Below, one piece after another: positions 1-10,762 of a stretch of 64,000 nt of DNA. The DNA comes from Catonia carolina. Lineage: Eukaryota > Arthropoda > Insecta > Hemiptera > Achilidae. Position 1 is the first letter of the stretch, and every line of letters begins with the position of its first letter. Under the pieces are notes generated by a model, which saw only the letters and a list, made by a program, of their open reading frames with translations, did not search any database and was not told the DNA's origin. The stretch spans positions 24,390,419-24,454,418 of the forward strand of contig JAQMRL010000003.1 of the NCBI GenBank assembly GCA_035578175.1, given 5' to 3'. Made by a program: the position numbers and the translations under genes.

Positions 1-978
1 ACCATTATAATGCTAGAAAAACTTTGTTTAAAAATGTATTAGTTCCGTATGAAAATATTAATAATGACATGACATCTTTCATTGACCGTAGATGTCTCTT
101 ATGTTAGCAGAAGGCGGTTTAAATGTATTGAATTATGAACATTTATATACAAATGTTCATGTTTCGTTCAAAGTTGTCTTAAAATTGGTGTAGACGTACT
201 TCTTAAAACCATTTCTTTAATCACGAATCAGTCATTGGAAAAAAATCGTGTTTTCAAATTCCAAGTTTAACCATTCTCATGTTAAACTATGGATACACAA
301 TGCCTACACACCAATATTATAAACAAGTTATTTCTTTTTTAATTTTATTAAAATTAGGCTACTTTACTCACGTATTTTTGAATTTAAAATCATTTTGTTT
401 TTAAGGTTATTTTACGTAGCCTAAGTCGGGTTAACATCTTGTTTATCAGTGACTACTATAGTTTATGGAACAAATTGGTTTTAAAGTATAATGATTTCCA
501 GACCATCCGCGTTGTTGACCAGCACGCTACACTACGCTATGGAGGCGGTTACAGAATTAGTTTAACTAATAGGAAACAAAAACATAAATAGCTACGTTGA
601 GCTAAGATAGTAGAAGGAAAAAAGGAGGAGTATCTAATCATGATGCAATGACGCCATTTTGTTACCCTATTAAAAACAAAATGGCATCAGCTTATCTTGT
701 TAGCAAGCCCCACCCCCTTATTTTAATAGGTCTGTTAAATTAATAACTCGGTAAAACATTTTAAAAATGTAACTTAATATTTGATTTTTTATAAAAAAGA
801 ATTTTTATTTATTCATACTCTTATAATAATTAAATAATTTTTCACTGGCACAAACTTTTATTATTCAGCACTGTCTCAATAATCTACATCCATACTAAAC
901 GCGCACATTGTACGCGTTTGAGTGTTTAATAAAAAAATATTAGCATTTATTTACGAAACAGACACTAAACATTATATT
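1..978. other. AT-rich intergenic stretch, no gene seen
   Basis: No coding similarity or repeat-family match is visible in this stretch. The only structure noted is a short stem-loop near 648-689, where a 13-base arm around CCATTTTG is followed after a short AT-rich loop by its complement. It ends at the A/T homopolymer that marks the 3' tail of the LINE to its right. Confidence 0.6.
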
Positions 979-980
979 TC

Positions 981-1740
981 TTTTTTTTTTAACACTTTCA
1001 ATTGAAATTTAGTATCTGTTATTATTTAATACAACAATTTTTAATGTGATGCTAATGTTCCAAAACTTGATTTACTTGAAGGAGCGTGCAGTCATCACTA
1101 CAATCCTACAGTTGGCCAAGAAGATCTCTTGGCCAGAGGCGCTTCAAACGTCTGCGCTGAGCACTCGGTTTCGCCCTAGTGTACATGTTTTGTATGAGAG
1201 GGTTGTCATGTAATTCAAATTTGTCATGCATCGTCTTGTATAGTTGTTTTGCGACATCAATTACGTATGGGATTCGTAAGTCTTTGTGCAACATTGAGTT
1301 TGTGATGTAAAAGGGACATACGTTATCGTTCATAGAATCTTGTTTTGAATCGCCTGTATATGTTTCGTTTGTAAAGGTTTAGCAGATCCCCAAAGTTGAA
1401 CTCCATATGTCCAGACTGGTCTTAAGACTGTCTTGCAGATTGTTAATTTGTGTGACATGTTCAATTTAGAACGTCTATCGAGTAAGCGTTTCAGTTGATA
1501 GAAGCGTGTTTTGAGTTTGTGACGTGTGTGTGTGTGTGTGTAACATGTGCGTTCCATGTAAGTTTTCTGTTCAAGTGTAAGCCTAAATAGCGTGTTTGAG
1601 CAATGTGAAGCAGCGGAATATTATTAATGTAAACGGTTGGGCAGTTTTTTCATCTAAGAGTAAACGTCATTTTTGTTGCGATTTGTTTTCATTAATTTTA
1701 ATTTTCCAAAGTTTAAGCCATGACTTATCATATTATATTT
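981..1740 (-). mobile_element. Jockey-clade LINE, 5'-truncated reverse transcriptase C-terminus
   Basis: Read on the minus strand, translation from about 1735 down to 1106 follows the jockey reverse-transcriptase C-terminal region. The order is a WLKLWKIKINE block, a PVWTYGVQLWGSAKP block (1557-1330), and then CPFYITNSMLHKDLRIPYV and RRRLKRLWPRDLL (1333-1106). The last two blocks lie in different frames, so there is a frameshift near 1330, and further stops lie upstream. A run of T at 981-990 on the plus strand is the poly-A end of the element. A CA/TG run at about 1528-1540 interrupts the frame. This is a dead, 5'-truncated copy, as expected from target-primed reverse transcription. Confidence 0.85.
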
Positions 1741-2149
1741 CTGATAATACTTTCGTTTGTATCCTCCAGGAATGATATTTGGATCACTTTTTATTAATAA
1801 TATTACAGTTTATTACAGTAGAGAAAAATACACATTATTATTGCTATTGCGAATAGACCAAAATTTTCAAGCATTGGCCAAAATACAATTTTACTGTTTC
1901 TTCATTTTATCCAATAGAGATTTTCCTTCTTCCTTGGATTTTTACCAAAGGTATCTCATTTTTCAGATTTCTTTTACCTTACTTCATTAGAGATTTCTCT
2001 AGGAGCTGATGCTTAATCACTAGCCTATTGTAAGAATTATTCTAAGACAATACATTTTCTTTCTGTAATTGACACTACCCACCCAATCCCATATGCATTA
2101 TCCAAGATTATGCAATTTATACATCTTTGATTTTAAATTTATTTAAATT
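1741..2149. other. Unassigned AT-rich spacer
   Basis: Short open frames occur, including a 77-codon one at 1757-1990 on the plus strand, but their composition is hydrophobic and low-complexity and I recognise no family. It lies between two minus-strand LINE fragments and could be degraded LINE sequence. Confidence 0.4.
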
Positions 2150-2620
2150 AATTGTATTTATTTGTTTTCATTCATTTGCTTTCTCAAGATGCCTGGGGTG
2201 CTTTTGTTTTGTTTGATTGCGCAAAATATCTACCTGTTTAATTGTTTTTCACCATTTGCGCCATGTGTCCATTAAATTTAAGGGGCCTTTTGATTAAATT
2301 ATTGTTTCTTTCAAGAGTTTATATTTTTTGATAAAGCACTTTATTATATCCTTTCTTGAAGCTTGATTTCCCACCTACATCTTTTACGTGGCCACAGATT
2401 TTCCTGAAGATACTTCTTTCTATTTTAAAAAGCTTTTTAAATTCGCCTATTAATAGATGAGTTGTTTCTATGCCATATAAAATTATTAGTTCCAAAACTG
2501 TTTTGTAATGTTTTAATTTAGTCCTGTTTGTAATATTATTTTTGTTGTAGATAATTTTAGTTAGGTTTAACTGTGTTGACAGTTTTATTATCCTTCCCTT
2601 TAATTTACCTTATAAATTTT
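2150..2620 (-). mobile_element. LINE fragment, reverse transcriptase C-terminus (minus strand)
   Basis: The minus-strand translation reads through LKHYKTVLELIILYGIET, then a LLIGEFKKLFKIERSIFRKICG block and KFNGHMAQM. These are the conserved 'YKTVLRP..YGIET', 'IERKILRKIYGP' and 'GHMARM' blocks that follow the reverse-transcriptase palm in many insect LINEs. Stops interrupt the frame (after the LYQKI block) and no reverse-transcriptase catalytic box is present. It is a non-functional 3' fragment from a different subfamily than the jockey copy next to it. Confidence 0.7.
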
Positions 2621-3239
2621 AATGTTATGATTAGGAAGATTCTTTCTTGTACAAAGTATTTTGTTTTCTACTGCAAATAAAATCAAAGTTTTTCTTCTTC
2701 ATGAGATAGGAGTTCTTAAACGTTCTATTCATTCGGAAGAGTTGAATGAATAAATTAATTGATTTATTAAAATTAAAATTTAGTAAGACGCCAAGAATGA
2801 AAAAGGACAGAAATTATAAGTTACCATAATAAGTAATATCTTTATAAAAACAGGTTTACCAAATCAACACCTCTGAACAAAATATTTAATACCGTCCATT
2901 ATAGGCTTCTTCGTATGTTGGCTATCTTGTACAATAAAAGTTGATGCAAGTCAGTAATTAACATAATATTAGATGTCATAATTTAAGAAAGAACTTACAC
3001 TTGCTTTTTCATTATAGATATCTGTATTCTTGGCCGATGTTACTATTATTATAAAACTTTTTAACGGCTTTTAGAGCTTGTATAACTTTCCATTCTTGTT
3101 ATGTTATAACCAAAACTATTATTATAGTTCTATGCATGAGTTAAGAAGCTTGATTTAAAAAAAAACCCTTTCCTACGAAACACCAAAAAATAAGCAAAAT
3201 TTCTTCTTTATCTTTTTCTTCTTCACTTTATGGGTTAGC
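2621..3239. other. AT-rich spacer, nothing recognised
   Basis: The stretch has many A and T runs, no open frame of interest and no match to the repeat families seen elsewhere in the window. Confidence 0.5.
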
Positions 3240-3930
3240 AGTATTGTCTGTTCCGTAAACCACTCCCCTCGGACAACCAACACGCCTTCAACCATTCAGT
3301 TCATAATTCATTACCAATTTAGGTAAACGACTTCCCTTCATGCGTTCCTGATGACTACTTCAGTTGATTCTCTACTCATTGATCTTTCTCTCAAGGCTAA
3401 ATATTTGAACTCTTGTCTAATAACGTCACTACTTATTATGTTCTCAAGAGTGCAGAACTTCACTGCCCGAAGAAATTTCATTTTCGCAGCACTGGCTTGG
3501 TTTCGTTCTCTATTTGAAAACACCTACTGCCCGTTCGTAAGCTTTGTGCAGCTGATGGGAATGCATTACGTCACTACTACTGTGAGAGACTGCGTTAGTA
3601 GTAGTAACGTTTTACTTGTACTTTGTTTGTAGTAGTCACGGGTACTATCCAAACTACATATATTCTGTGTCACCGTCTACAGCGAATAGTCAAAACAACA
3701 CCCACGTATGTCACCGCTCTAGGCAGCCTACTGCCTAGCAAATAGCAATGAGATGATTAGTAGTGTTATGACGTAGCAGCAGTCTGGTACTTCGTCTGTC
3801 CCCTTCATCCCGCAGCTGCACAAAGCTCAGATTCATACAGTATGCCTCAGTGTCATACATTATAAATGGCACCCCCATAGTTTTGTAGAACTTTAGTTCT
3901 GTTTCCTTTCTTGTTTTAAATTTAGTCAAT
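3240..3930 (-). mobile_element. LINE fragment split by a MITE-like insertion
   Basis: The minus-strand frame 3929-3840 gives KTRKETELKFYKTMGVP followed by a decayed YGSE box. The sequence resumes at 3523 with ASAAKMKFLRAVKFCTLEN and IRQEFKYLALRER, corresponding to the conserved 'AEMKFLRSVKGCTLLDK.RNEDIRKEL' region of LINE reverse-transcriptase C-termini. The two halves are separated by the 288-bp element at 3540-3827. It carries stops and is 5'-truncated. Confidence 0.7.
3540..3827. mobile_element. MITE-like element with 15-bp terminal inverted repeats, nested in a LINE
   Basis: The left end AGCTTTGTGCAGCTG (3540-3554) is matched exactly in inverted orientation by CAGCTGCACAAAGCT (3813-3827). 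The interior (288 bp in all) has no coding similarity and includes TACTACTAC-rich sequence. It sits exactly where the surrounding minus-strand LINE frame is interrupted, which supports a discrete insertion. I could not identify a clear target-site duplication, so the superfamily is unassigned. Confidence 0.55.
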
Positions 3931-4120
3931 ACATTTTGAGTAGCTAAATTATCTCAAAGTATATTCAAGAGTTTATTTAATTTTAGATGTAATCGATCAC
4001 ATCACCAGTAAAGTAACATCTAAATATCGCTAATAAATGTATTTTTTGTTTTTGCAAGAACAGATTCTGATCAACTAGTGACTCATTTTTGCACTTATCA
4101 AGGAATTTTGTCTTCTGTTA
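3931..4120. other. Short AT-rich spacer
   Basis: It lies between the LINE and mariner remnants and nothing is recognised in it. Confidence 0.5.
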
Positions 4121-4123
4121 GTA

Positions 4124-4620
4124 TACGAGGAACGTTCAATAACTAACGAGACAATCTGATGTAGAGGAAAATTTATTTATTCACAGTATTATTAAATATA
4201 GTCTCCAGCACCATTTAGACACTTATTCCACTGTAGCCTACTGTGAACTGTGCAATTCTAGTATAGAAATCTTTATCTTGATTTTTGTACCATTCAAGTA
4301 CCGCTTTGTTGACCACTTTGTTGTCGTTTTACTGCGTAAAAAGTTTAAGCAACCCAAACAAATGAAAATCGAACGGGGCGAAGTCTTTATGTTGTAAGGA
4401 GAATGTGATAATACCTTCCGACCTGATTTTTTAAATGTTTCTCTTATTCTCTGTGCGGTGTGAGGGAACGCGTTACCACGCTAGAGAATCACACCTTTTG
4501 AGAGAGTGCCTTTTGAGAGTGTCGTCGCGAATAATGTGCTACAATCGTTAGCAATGCGTGGGGTTTGACCCCACCAAATAAAATCAATCCTTCAAAAAAT
4601 TGATTGTAAGAAGGGGTGAT
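4124..4620 (-). mobile_element. Mariner-like transposon remnant, transposase C-terminal half (minus strand)
   Basis: On the minus strand the translation resembles the mariner block 'NARPHTAQRIRETFKKFGW' (here GNAFPHTAQRIRETFKKSGR), so the aspartate preceding NARPH is lost. It is followed by decayed PYSPDLAPSDFHLFG, AVLEWYKNQDKDFYTR and W.KCLN..GDYI. Several frameshifts are needed. The element end TACGAGGAACGTTCAATAAC lies at about 4123-4142, next to TA, as expected for a mariner terminal inverted repeat. The other terminus was not found. It cannot encode an active enzyme. Confidence 0.7.
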
Positions 4621-5344
4621 CGTTGGATAAATGTGATCGTTAAATGTCTGAATAATTTATTGGCTCACTAAAATATTAGTCATATACTAGTAGTAGTTAT
4701 AGTTATATATATGTAAATTTATAATAGTTTTTTTGTTTCTGATATTGCGCTAATATTATGTATTGTATGTTGTATTTGTGTATGAAGGAATAGTTAAATT
4801 TACGGGAGGTAGTTAAGGTTAAATTTTGTTTTCATTTTTTCTCTAAAATAATGTAAAGTAAGGTTTTTTGTCATATTTTATTAATGCTATTTCATAACTT
4901 TGCTGATGTTAGTATTATCATTTATTAACATTTTAGTTTCTGTTATCATAAGTTTTAAATTTTATTTACATTTGTATTTTTTCTGTTTTTTTTATTTTTA
5001 TATTTTATACTAACGTGTTTTTTAAGGTTATTTGTTCATTTTCTCTTTTGTGTGACTTATTTTTTATGTAATAAGTGATGTATTGGTATTAACTATTTTT
5101 CTTTTAGTTTTTTTATCAGAGCTATTATTTTATCAGAAGTAGGGAACATATTATTTGTGACAAATCGAACTTTTCAATGTTGCCACCAGAATAGCAGCAG
5201 CATAAAATCTATAATAATTCAATTATTTTAATTGTTTTTCCATAAATTTAGTTGGCCGTCCAATTTACTGTATTTTAACACTTTTTGATAAATTAGCACT
5301 GTATCGGATGCTTTCGCTTTTATGGTTTTTTTTTATTGTTAAAG
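4621..5344. other. AT-rich spacer, nothing recognised
   Basis: It is dominated by T-rich runs, with no open frame or repeat family that I recognise. Confidence 0.5.
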
Positions 5345-5399
5345 CCACATAGGACTACATAAGTTCATCAAACTAAAAAAAGCTCATTTCAATTTTTGC

Positions 5400-5965
5400 G
5401 GTTCAACTTTACAGTTTTTGGAGTCCTTTCCTGATGTTTCCCTCCTTGAAATTTCTCCAGTATTCCCTCAATCCATCCGATCTTCTCTGCCGTTCCTTGT
5501 CAGAATACACAACTTTCTGTCGTTTCGTCGGTTTCTGCTGTTCAACTATTGTGGTCTTCAGCCTGTGGTAATTTCCGGATTTTGTTTTGAGGTCCTCAGT
5601 GAGATTTGGATCCCTTCCATGTCTTTAATTTCCCTGATCCAGTGGGGCTGAGTTTTTCTGTTAAGGAAAAAGTTGATGATTTGTTTTGAGATTCTGGAAG
5701 AGTCGGTCCTCAAGAGATGTCCAAAGAAGGAAATTCTCTTTTTCCTCATCTGGTCTGCTAGAGGTTCTGTATTTCTGTATACTTCTTCTTTCGAGACGGG
5801 TTTCCATATCCCATCAGAGAAACATCTTTTGTTCAGGTATCTCCTGATGATCCGACGCTCCAATTTTGAGATTCTGTGCTCCGTGTTTATCTTCCTGAGA
5901 CTAAAGATTGTTTCGCTGCTGTATGTGATCTCCGGAAGAATTACGGTGTTTTAATGCCGGAGTTT
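5400..5965 (-). mobile_element. LINE 3' fragment (RT C-terminal domain), minus strand
   Basis: Minus-strand translation from about 5960 gives ITYSSETIFSLRKINTE, then the open frame 5863-5558 with ERRIIRRYLNKRCFSDGIWK, EEVYRNTEPLADQMRKKRIS, FFGHLLRTD and KQIINFFLNRKTQPHWIREI. A decayed 'SDKERQRRSDGLREYW'-type tail continues to about 5420. This order (YGSET box, RRI.R box, 'TEP.TD.MRKRR..FFGHL.R', 'RKTQPRW..EIK.DL', 'ER...S..MK.YW') is the C-terminal signature of one LINE family that recurs at 50990, 39405 and 59845. The upstream half of the reverse transcriptase is absent. Confidence 0.8.
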
Positions 5966-6009
5966 TTTCTTTTATATAATAAAACACAATTTTTTGAAGT
6001 ACCTTCTTC

Positions 6010-6172
6010 CTTGTCCCGTGGTGTATTGGTCAGTGCAACTGATTTTACACTAGGGATCCCAGATTCAACTCCCGGTCAGGTCTGGTATTTTTAATCACGT
6101 ATTTTCATCTATCACCCTCAATCGTCTGTATTAGCAGTCATTTGCAAAACAGACGGATGTAGAACAAAAAAC
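6010..6172 (+). repeat. tRNA-headed SINE, family C
   Basis: The head GTCCCGTGGTGTATTGGTCA resembles a pol III A box and GATTCAACTCCCGG resembles a B box. They are followed by a TCAGGTCTGG element and a tail with TCATCTATCACCCTCAATCG and 'TGTATTAGCAGTCATTTGCAAAAC'-type sequence. The same tail occurs at 35622 (plus) and in shortened form in family A copies. It is not a functional tRNA gene because the anticodon arm does not fold sensibly. Confidence 0.7.
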
Positions 6173-6990
6173 CATCTCCCTTTGAAATCACATGCATCAA
6201 CATTCGTGGACAAAACTATAATTTATTTTTCAACGCGTTATGAAATTATTCAAATTCATTTTAATTATTGCGTATTTAGTAATAATAATATAACATAGTT
6301 TCTTCAAAATTTACATTAGGGCAAACATAATCACAATATTCTAGTATGTAGATTTATTTATTAAAAATTACTTCCATGTTTACTTTACGTTTATATAATT
6401 TTATGGTTAATTATTTTTTTATGATGATGTTGATGGTGAAATTAAATGGTCAATTAATTTATTACTTACATGAATTAAAGTACATAAAAATTAATTTATG
6501 GTAAATTACAACAAGCTTACTATTATGTTATGGACATATATTAGCGAAACATACTTTGTTTAGATTGTAACATTAATGTTCCTTGGTTATGTTATTTAAA
6601 GATACTTTTAAATCTCAACACAACCAGTTTAGGCAACATTGAATGTGAAATATTGTTATTGTAAAACATAAGACTCGAATAAACTTAAAGCTGATAGGTT
6701 AATATTGTTTCATCAGCAATGTTTTCGTTAAAAAAATAATCAGGAACAATGTTCATAGCACTTAGGCTCTGACGCACCTTTTAAAATTACGAAAAAATAT
6801 TAGGTGTGGTTTAGGGAAGAGCAGGTAAAAAAAATAATTAGGTGTTTCAAAATTACTTTGCTTAAAAAAGAAAAAAATTATACAACCTTATTTATTTTTC
6901 TGATTTTATTTTTCAATCTGAAACTGTTTTATATTTTTTAAAGAACCATTCAATTTTATCACTGCGTTGACCTGAATTTAAATATAGGTA
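6173..6990. other. AT-rich spacer, nothing recognised
   Basis: No supported feature. Only A/T runs and short meaningless frames are seen. Confidence 0.5.
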
Positions 6991-6994
6991 TACA

Positions 6995-7445
6995 ACATTT
7001 ATCAGGCCGGTTGACACATATAGAGGTGAAACATGGACACTAGCAAAATAAAAATAGGAAACACTACAAAAATTTTAAAGGAGAATTTGTTGCATCACTA
7101 TGAACCATTTAAGGTTAATTAAATGTGGTAAATCAACCATAATCGAGAAATAGACGATAATATTAGAATAGGAGGTCTTCATAAAATGCACCAAGTCTCA
7201 GGGAATACGATGGCTATGTTACTTGGGGCAAAAGGACGAACAGGGTATATGCCACAGAGGATACGGAAGGCTTAGATTATTGGTACCAGAAAAAGGGATC
7301 GACCTTGAATTAGATGGCTTTACGACGTGACTGAGGATCTCGAAGGGTGTGAGGGAAAGGGTACGTGGGGATTGGAAGGGATGGAGGACGTTGGAAGATT
7401 CACACTGGGCTGTAGCGATTGAGCAAGAAGAACAAGATTGAGCTG
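6995..7445 (+). mobile_element. LINE 3' fragment, plus strand
   Basis: With frameshifts, translation gives VDTYRGETWTLAK, an E..RI.RRICC-like block, 'EIDDNIRIGG', a decayed GH.KRM block, then RGRPRIRWL-like and DVTEDLEG, and ends with DSHWAVAIEQEEQD. DDVTEDL followed by HWGVALEEQEKQ recurs in the fragment at 31925, so both belong to one LINE family. No catalytic core is present. Confidence 0.65.
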
Positions 7446-7860
7446 GATTTTTGGTGTGAAATATTGCTTGAATTTCAATAGGGACATTAATGGTTGTCAG
7501 GATGCATTTAAAAAATTTATTTGTGAATGACGAAATACATATTGGAGCAATATCAGACTTCTTTTAGGAAAAAAATCGGAGGAGATGAGGAACGAGAGAG
7601 GGAGGGAAAATACAATTTTATTACCAATAAGCCCATTGCGATCGAATTATTAGAAAAGAGACACCGCGATTTGTTCTTATTCAGACTCAAGTTAATTCAA
7701 AATACCAAATTGTCAATACTTGTGCACGTACAGAGAAAAATTCATTTAACTTAAATTATATTATATACATTCGTTGCTACTTTACTGAAACATACTTATA
7801 ATATTTTATGGTACAGTACAAACTAGTTACCAACTACATGCATTGACTTACAGATTAGAA
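7446..7860. other. Spacer, nothing recognised
   Basis: It includes a 75-codon frame (7527-7754) with a purine-rich GAGAGAGGGAGGG stretch. The codon content does not suggest a conserved protein and I make no call. Confidence 0.4.
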
Positions 7861-8290
7861 AAAAATTCTTAAAAAACTGTTCCGAATGTAGCATTATACT
7901 GGAGCATTAGTGGGTGAAAGGGGCTGTAGAAAGGAAGAGGATAGAAGCTTTTGAAATGTGGTGTTATAGGAAAATGTTAAGATTAGGTGGGTAGACTAAA
8001 TAAGAAATTTAGAGGTTCATAGGCAAGTGGATAAAAAAAGAAGTATACAGAAACATCTAACCAGAAGAAGGGATAGGCTGGTGGGAAATATCTTAAGAGA
8101 TCCAGGTATTGGTCTATCAATAATTGAGAGTAATATTGAGGGAGTGAATTGTAGGGAGAGGCAAAGGTTAGAATACATATGCAAATTATTACAAATGATG
8201 TAGGGTGTTACAGGTATGTAGATATGGTACGACTTGCGCAAGAAAAAACAGCTTAGATATCAGCATCACACCAGTCGAGAGACTGGTGAA
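7855..8290 (+). mobile_element. LINE 3' end (RIEAFEMWCYR family), plus strand
   Basis: Translation gives GAVERKRIEAFEMWCYRKML, a decayed 'RRDRLVGNILRDPGI' block, and at the end 'NDVGCYRYVDMVRLAQEK..S' followed by ITPVERLV. The nucleotide 3' end (ATGATGTAGGGTGTTACAGG and CCAGTCGAGAGACTGGTGA) recurs at 33542-33650, 33905-34030 (inverted) and 43780-43880, so this family has several copies here. The frame is broken by stops. Confidence 0.75.
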
Positions 8291-8503
8291 AACAACAAGC
8301 TAATAACAAAACATTAGTTTCGTGAAATGACGCCGGAGTTTTGTTTCTCTTCTACTGAATACAAACCGAAAAAGAAATTCTTAAATATGTTTAACAAAAT
8401 AATATAACAATGGTGTAAATGAATTGTGTTGCTAAGAAACAGTAGTCAAGGTTAGGTCCCGCAGTAATTATTTTAAATAATTTAAAATATTCAAATATTC
8501 AAT
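8291..8503. other. Spacer before the hairpin
   Basis: Nothing is recognised. The last part (8461-8503) is AT-rich and in frame with the block that follows but has no ATG. Confidence 0.4.
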
Positions 8504-8596
8504 AAAAAAATTCCAATATTCAATTTCTTCATGGTTTCCAAAAAAATTTATAAATTTTTTGGGAATCACGAAGAAATTGAATATTGGAATTTTTTT
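8504..8596. repeat. Near-perfect 46-bp hairpin with no loop
   Basis: Bases 8504-8550 (beginning AAAAAAATTCCAATATTC) are followed immediately by their inverted complement at 8551-8596 (ending GAATATTGGAATTTTTTT). By eye the arms differ at only a few positions near the centre (ATGGTTTCC versus ATCACG-side GATTCCC). The tip is AAATTTATAAATTT. An RNA from either strand would fold into a long hairpin. Such a structure can be a small-RNA precursor, a fold-back element or a cloning/assembly artefact. Confidence 0.85.
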
Positions 8597-8750
8597 GGCC
8601 ATCGGGTTCGGACTGGGGCTAATTATTTTGTGGCAGCCATGGAGGCGGCCACCCGCCCCAGTCAACGAGGAAGAGGACTCCTCCGATGAAGAGGAGTCCC
8701 ACCCGCCACCTAAGCGCGACCCTAGTAGGCCGCGTTCGGCAGAGGAATGA
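8597..8750 (+). other. Isolated GC-rich coding-like block (orphan)
   Basis: This stretch is sharply more GC-rich than anything within kilobases. One plus-strand frame running out of the hairpin (open from 8481, stop TGA at 8748-8750) gives a hydrophobic segment IGIFLAIGFGLGLIILW, then QPWRRPPAP, an acidic NEEEDSSDEEES run and a basic PPKRDPSRPRSAEE tail, like a small single-pass membrane protein. There is no in-frame ATG and no visible splice acceptor. The only upstream ATG (8531) opens an overlapping 52-codon frame instead. I do not recognise the family. It could be a captured gene fragment, an exon or contamination. Confidence 0.35.
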
Positions 8751-9525
8751 AGTGAGTAAACACACATTAATTTCTACTTTACTATCTAGTCTATCAATAT
8801 ACTATACTACTAGGAACCATGAAATTGCGAGCCTAGGGTCTATTTACACAGTAATGCAGTGTTGCCGTATTTGGCAGAGTGGGAACAAAGTATTTACCTT
8901 GTTTTATTTCCTTATTATAAAAATTAGAAATTTAATTTTGTTCTTGCTTCACGATTGTTAGCCAAATTTTTAAAAAAGCTTATAAACATTAGGCCTACTG
9001 ATTATTTCTTTACTTTGTTTTCTAAGCTCTTTCTTTCGATAACGACGGTCGCTATTCAGAGTCGATTTACCGGATTGTTCGCAAAATCACTAAATTCATT
9101 CATATTCACAACTAAAAATACAGTTACTATAAACTAAAAAAAAATTAAATTTTAATTTTTTAAAGAAAGGCTGTATTAAACAATTAAACGGTAGGCCTAA
9201 AACATAAACACATGTATAAAACGAAAACGACTTTACAAAACACCTCACAAACGTTACGAAACGTTGTGTACGTTACGCTTACATTGAACTGACTGAGTGA
9301 AGCAATTCCAAGGCCTCCAGCAGGGCGGGTGGAGTGCAAAAACTAAAAGGCAGGACGGGTGGAGTTACACGACTTTTTGGTTTACATGAACGCTCTCAAT
9401 TTTGTGGTTAATAGTAAAGAAATTCCCGTATGGCAATAAAATACACGCAAAAAAGAACAACTGGGAAAAATAGATTTAACGTAACTAAGAATACATAATT
9501 TGTTATTAGTTAACAATAATTTAGA
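8751..9525. other. Spacer, mostly AT-rich
   Basis: There is no gene. Near 9318-9366 a short motif (CAGGRCGGGTGGAGT) occurs twice about 35 bp apart. Short frames at 8686-9137 are not convincing. Confidence 0.45.
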
Positions 9526-9564
9526 TTTACACACACACTGAACACACTGAACGACATTTTGATA

Positions 9565-9680
<116 letters not shown>

Positions 9681-9766
9681 GGACGACATTTTTATCATTT
9701 CCCCACGTACGTCTCGTCATCAAACGCCTTCATCTATTTTAACAGTAATACGTACTCACATGTACG

Positions 9767-9774
9767 TACACACA

Positions 9775-9811
<37 letters not shown>

Positions 9812-9812
9812 A
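9767..9812. repeat. Second (CA)n microsatellite
   Basis: This is a CA array of about 40 bp with minor interruptions, following GTACGTACACACACAAAC. It lies 100 bp beyond the longer array. Confidence 0.95.
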
Positions 9813-9989
9813 CACATACATACAGATACATATTCATGAAAATCTGCACTAGGGCCCTTAGGGTTATAAGTTTTGAAAGTTTAAAAATATTTTGCTGTGA
9901 ATATAAATACGAATATGCTGTCAAAATTTCATGAAAACTGTTCAGTATTTTTGGAAATTAGCCTGCACAAAAAAATCATGCTTTTTCTT

Positions 9990-10762
9990 TATAATACCGT
10001 ATTTACTCGTGTATAGTGCGCATTCGTGTATAACGCGCTCCCGTAATTAATTATAATATTTTTTTTTTTTTTTTTATCACACAATATTTTATGTACAATC
10101 TGCTTTATAGCAATAAGTACAATTGATCAAATGAATAATTCACATAAAAGGATAAAAACCCAATGGTTTACCCTATATAGGGAGCAATATTTTTAAAAAT
10201 ATCGTTATATCAAGTTTAATTTTATATGTTTGTTTTATATGTTTGTGTAAGAGTAAGTGCCTGTGTTTGTGTGTGTTTTTTAGAATCTGAAAGGTAAATC
10301 TAGAGGATCAAATCTTTGAAGTCTACGTAACGTGTCACTGTTGTCCAAGAGATTAACCGCCAGGAAGTTCTCATGATATAATATTTTAGGTAAAAATATT
10401 TCATACCTGAAAAAATAAATAAGTAGACGATTTTCACTTGAAAAAATTATTTATTGAACTATCAAAAAACGAACAATTTGAAACAACTTACAATACAGTT
10501 TAAGTATTTAATTTTAATGCAATTTTAAACTCAGCATTGATTTCCGAAGATTACGAAATTTCTTCGTCCCCGGGTATATCTTCACTGTCACTGTTATCCC
10601 AGAGTGCGCAGTTTTCAGTACTGTCTAGGCAGTTAGATATTCAACACCTCTTGAAGCTCTTCACGACTGTTTCATATATCATTGCATTCCAGGCTTTTAG
10701 AATCCACTCCAGTATAAGTGACAGTGGTAGTCTTTTCAGTTTTGAGCACTACTCAGTATGAT
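9990..10762 (-). mobile_element. Pogo/Tigger-like DNA transposon remnant, truncated by the LTR element
   Basis: The plus-strand sequence at about 9997 (ACCGTATTTACTCGTGTATA, then GCATTCGTGTATAACGCGC) looks like the terminal repeat of a pogo/Tigger-type transposon. Reading the minus strand from about 10715 to 10550 gives LKAWNAMIYETVVKSFKRC, ISNCLDSTENCALWDNSDSE and IPGDEEIS-stop. These match the C-terminal block 'AW..IS.EIVKKSFKKCGISNALDGTED' typical of that group. Only the C-terminus and one end remain, and the element stops where the 5' LTR begins. Confidence 0.65.

Noticed and set aside
3351..3632. 93-codon plus-strand ORF
   Set aside because: It is antisense to the minus-strand LINE and runs into the MITE-like element.
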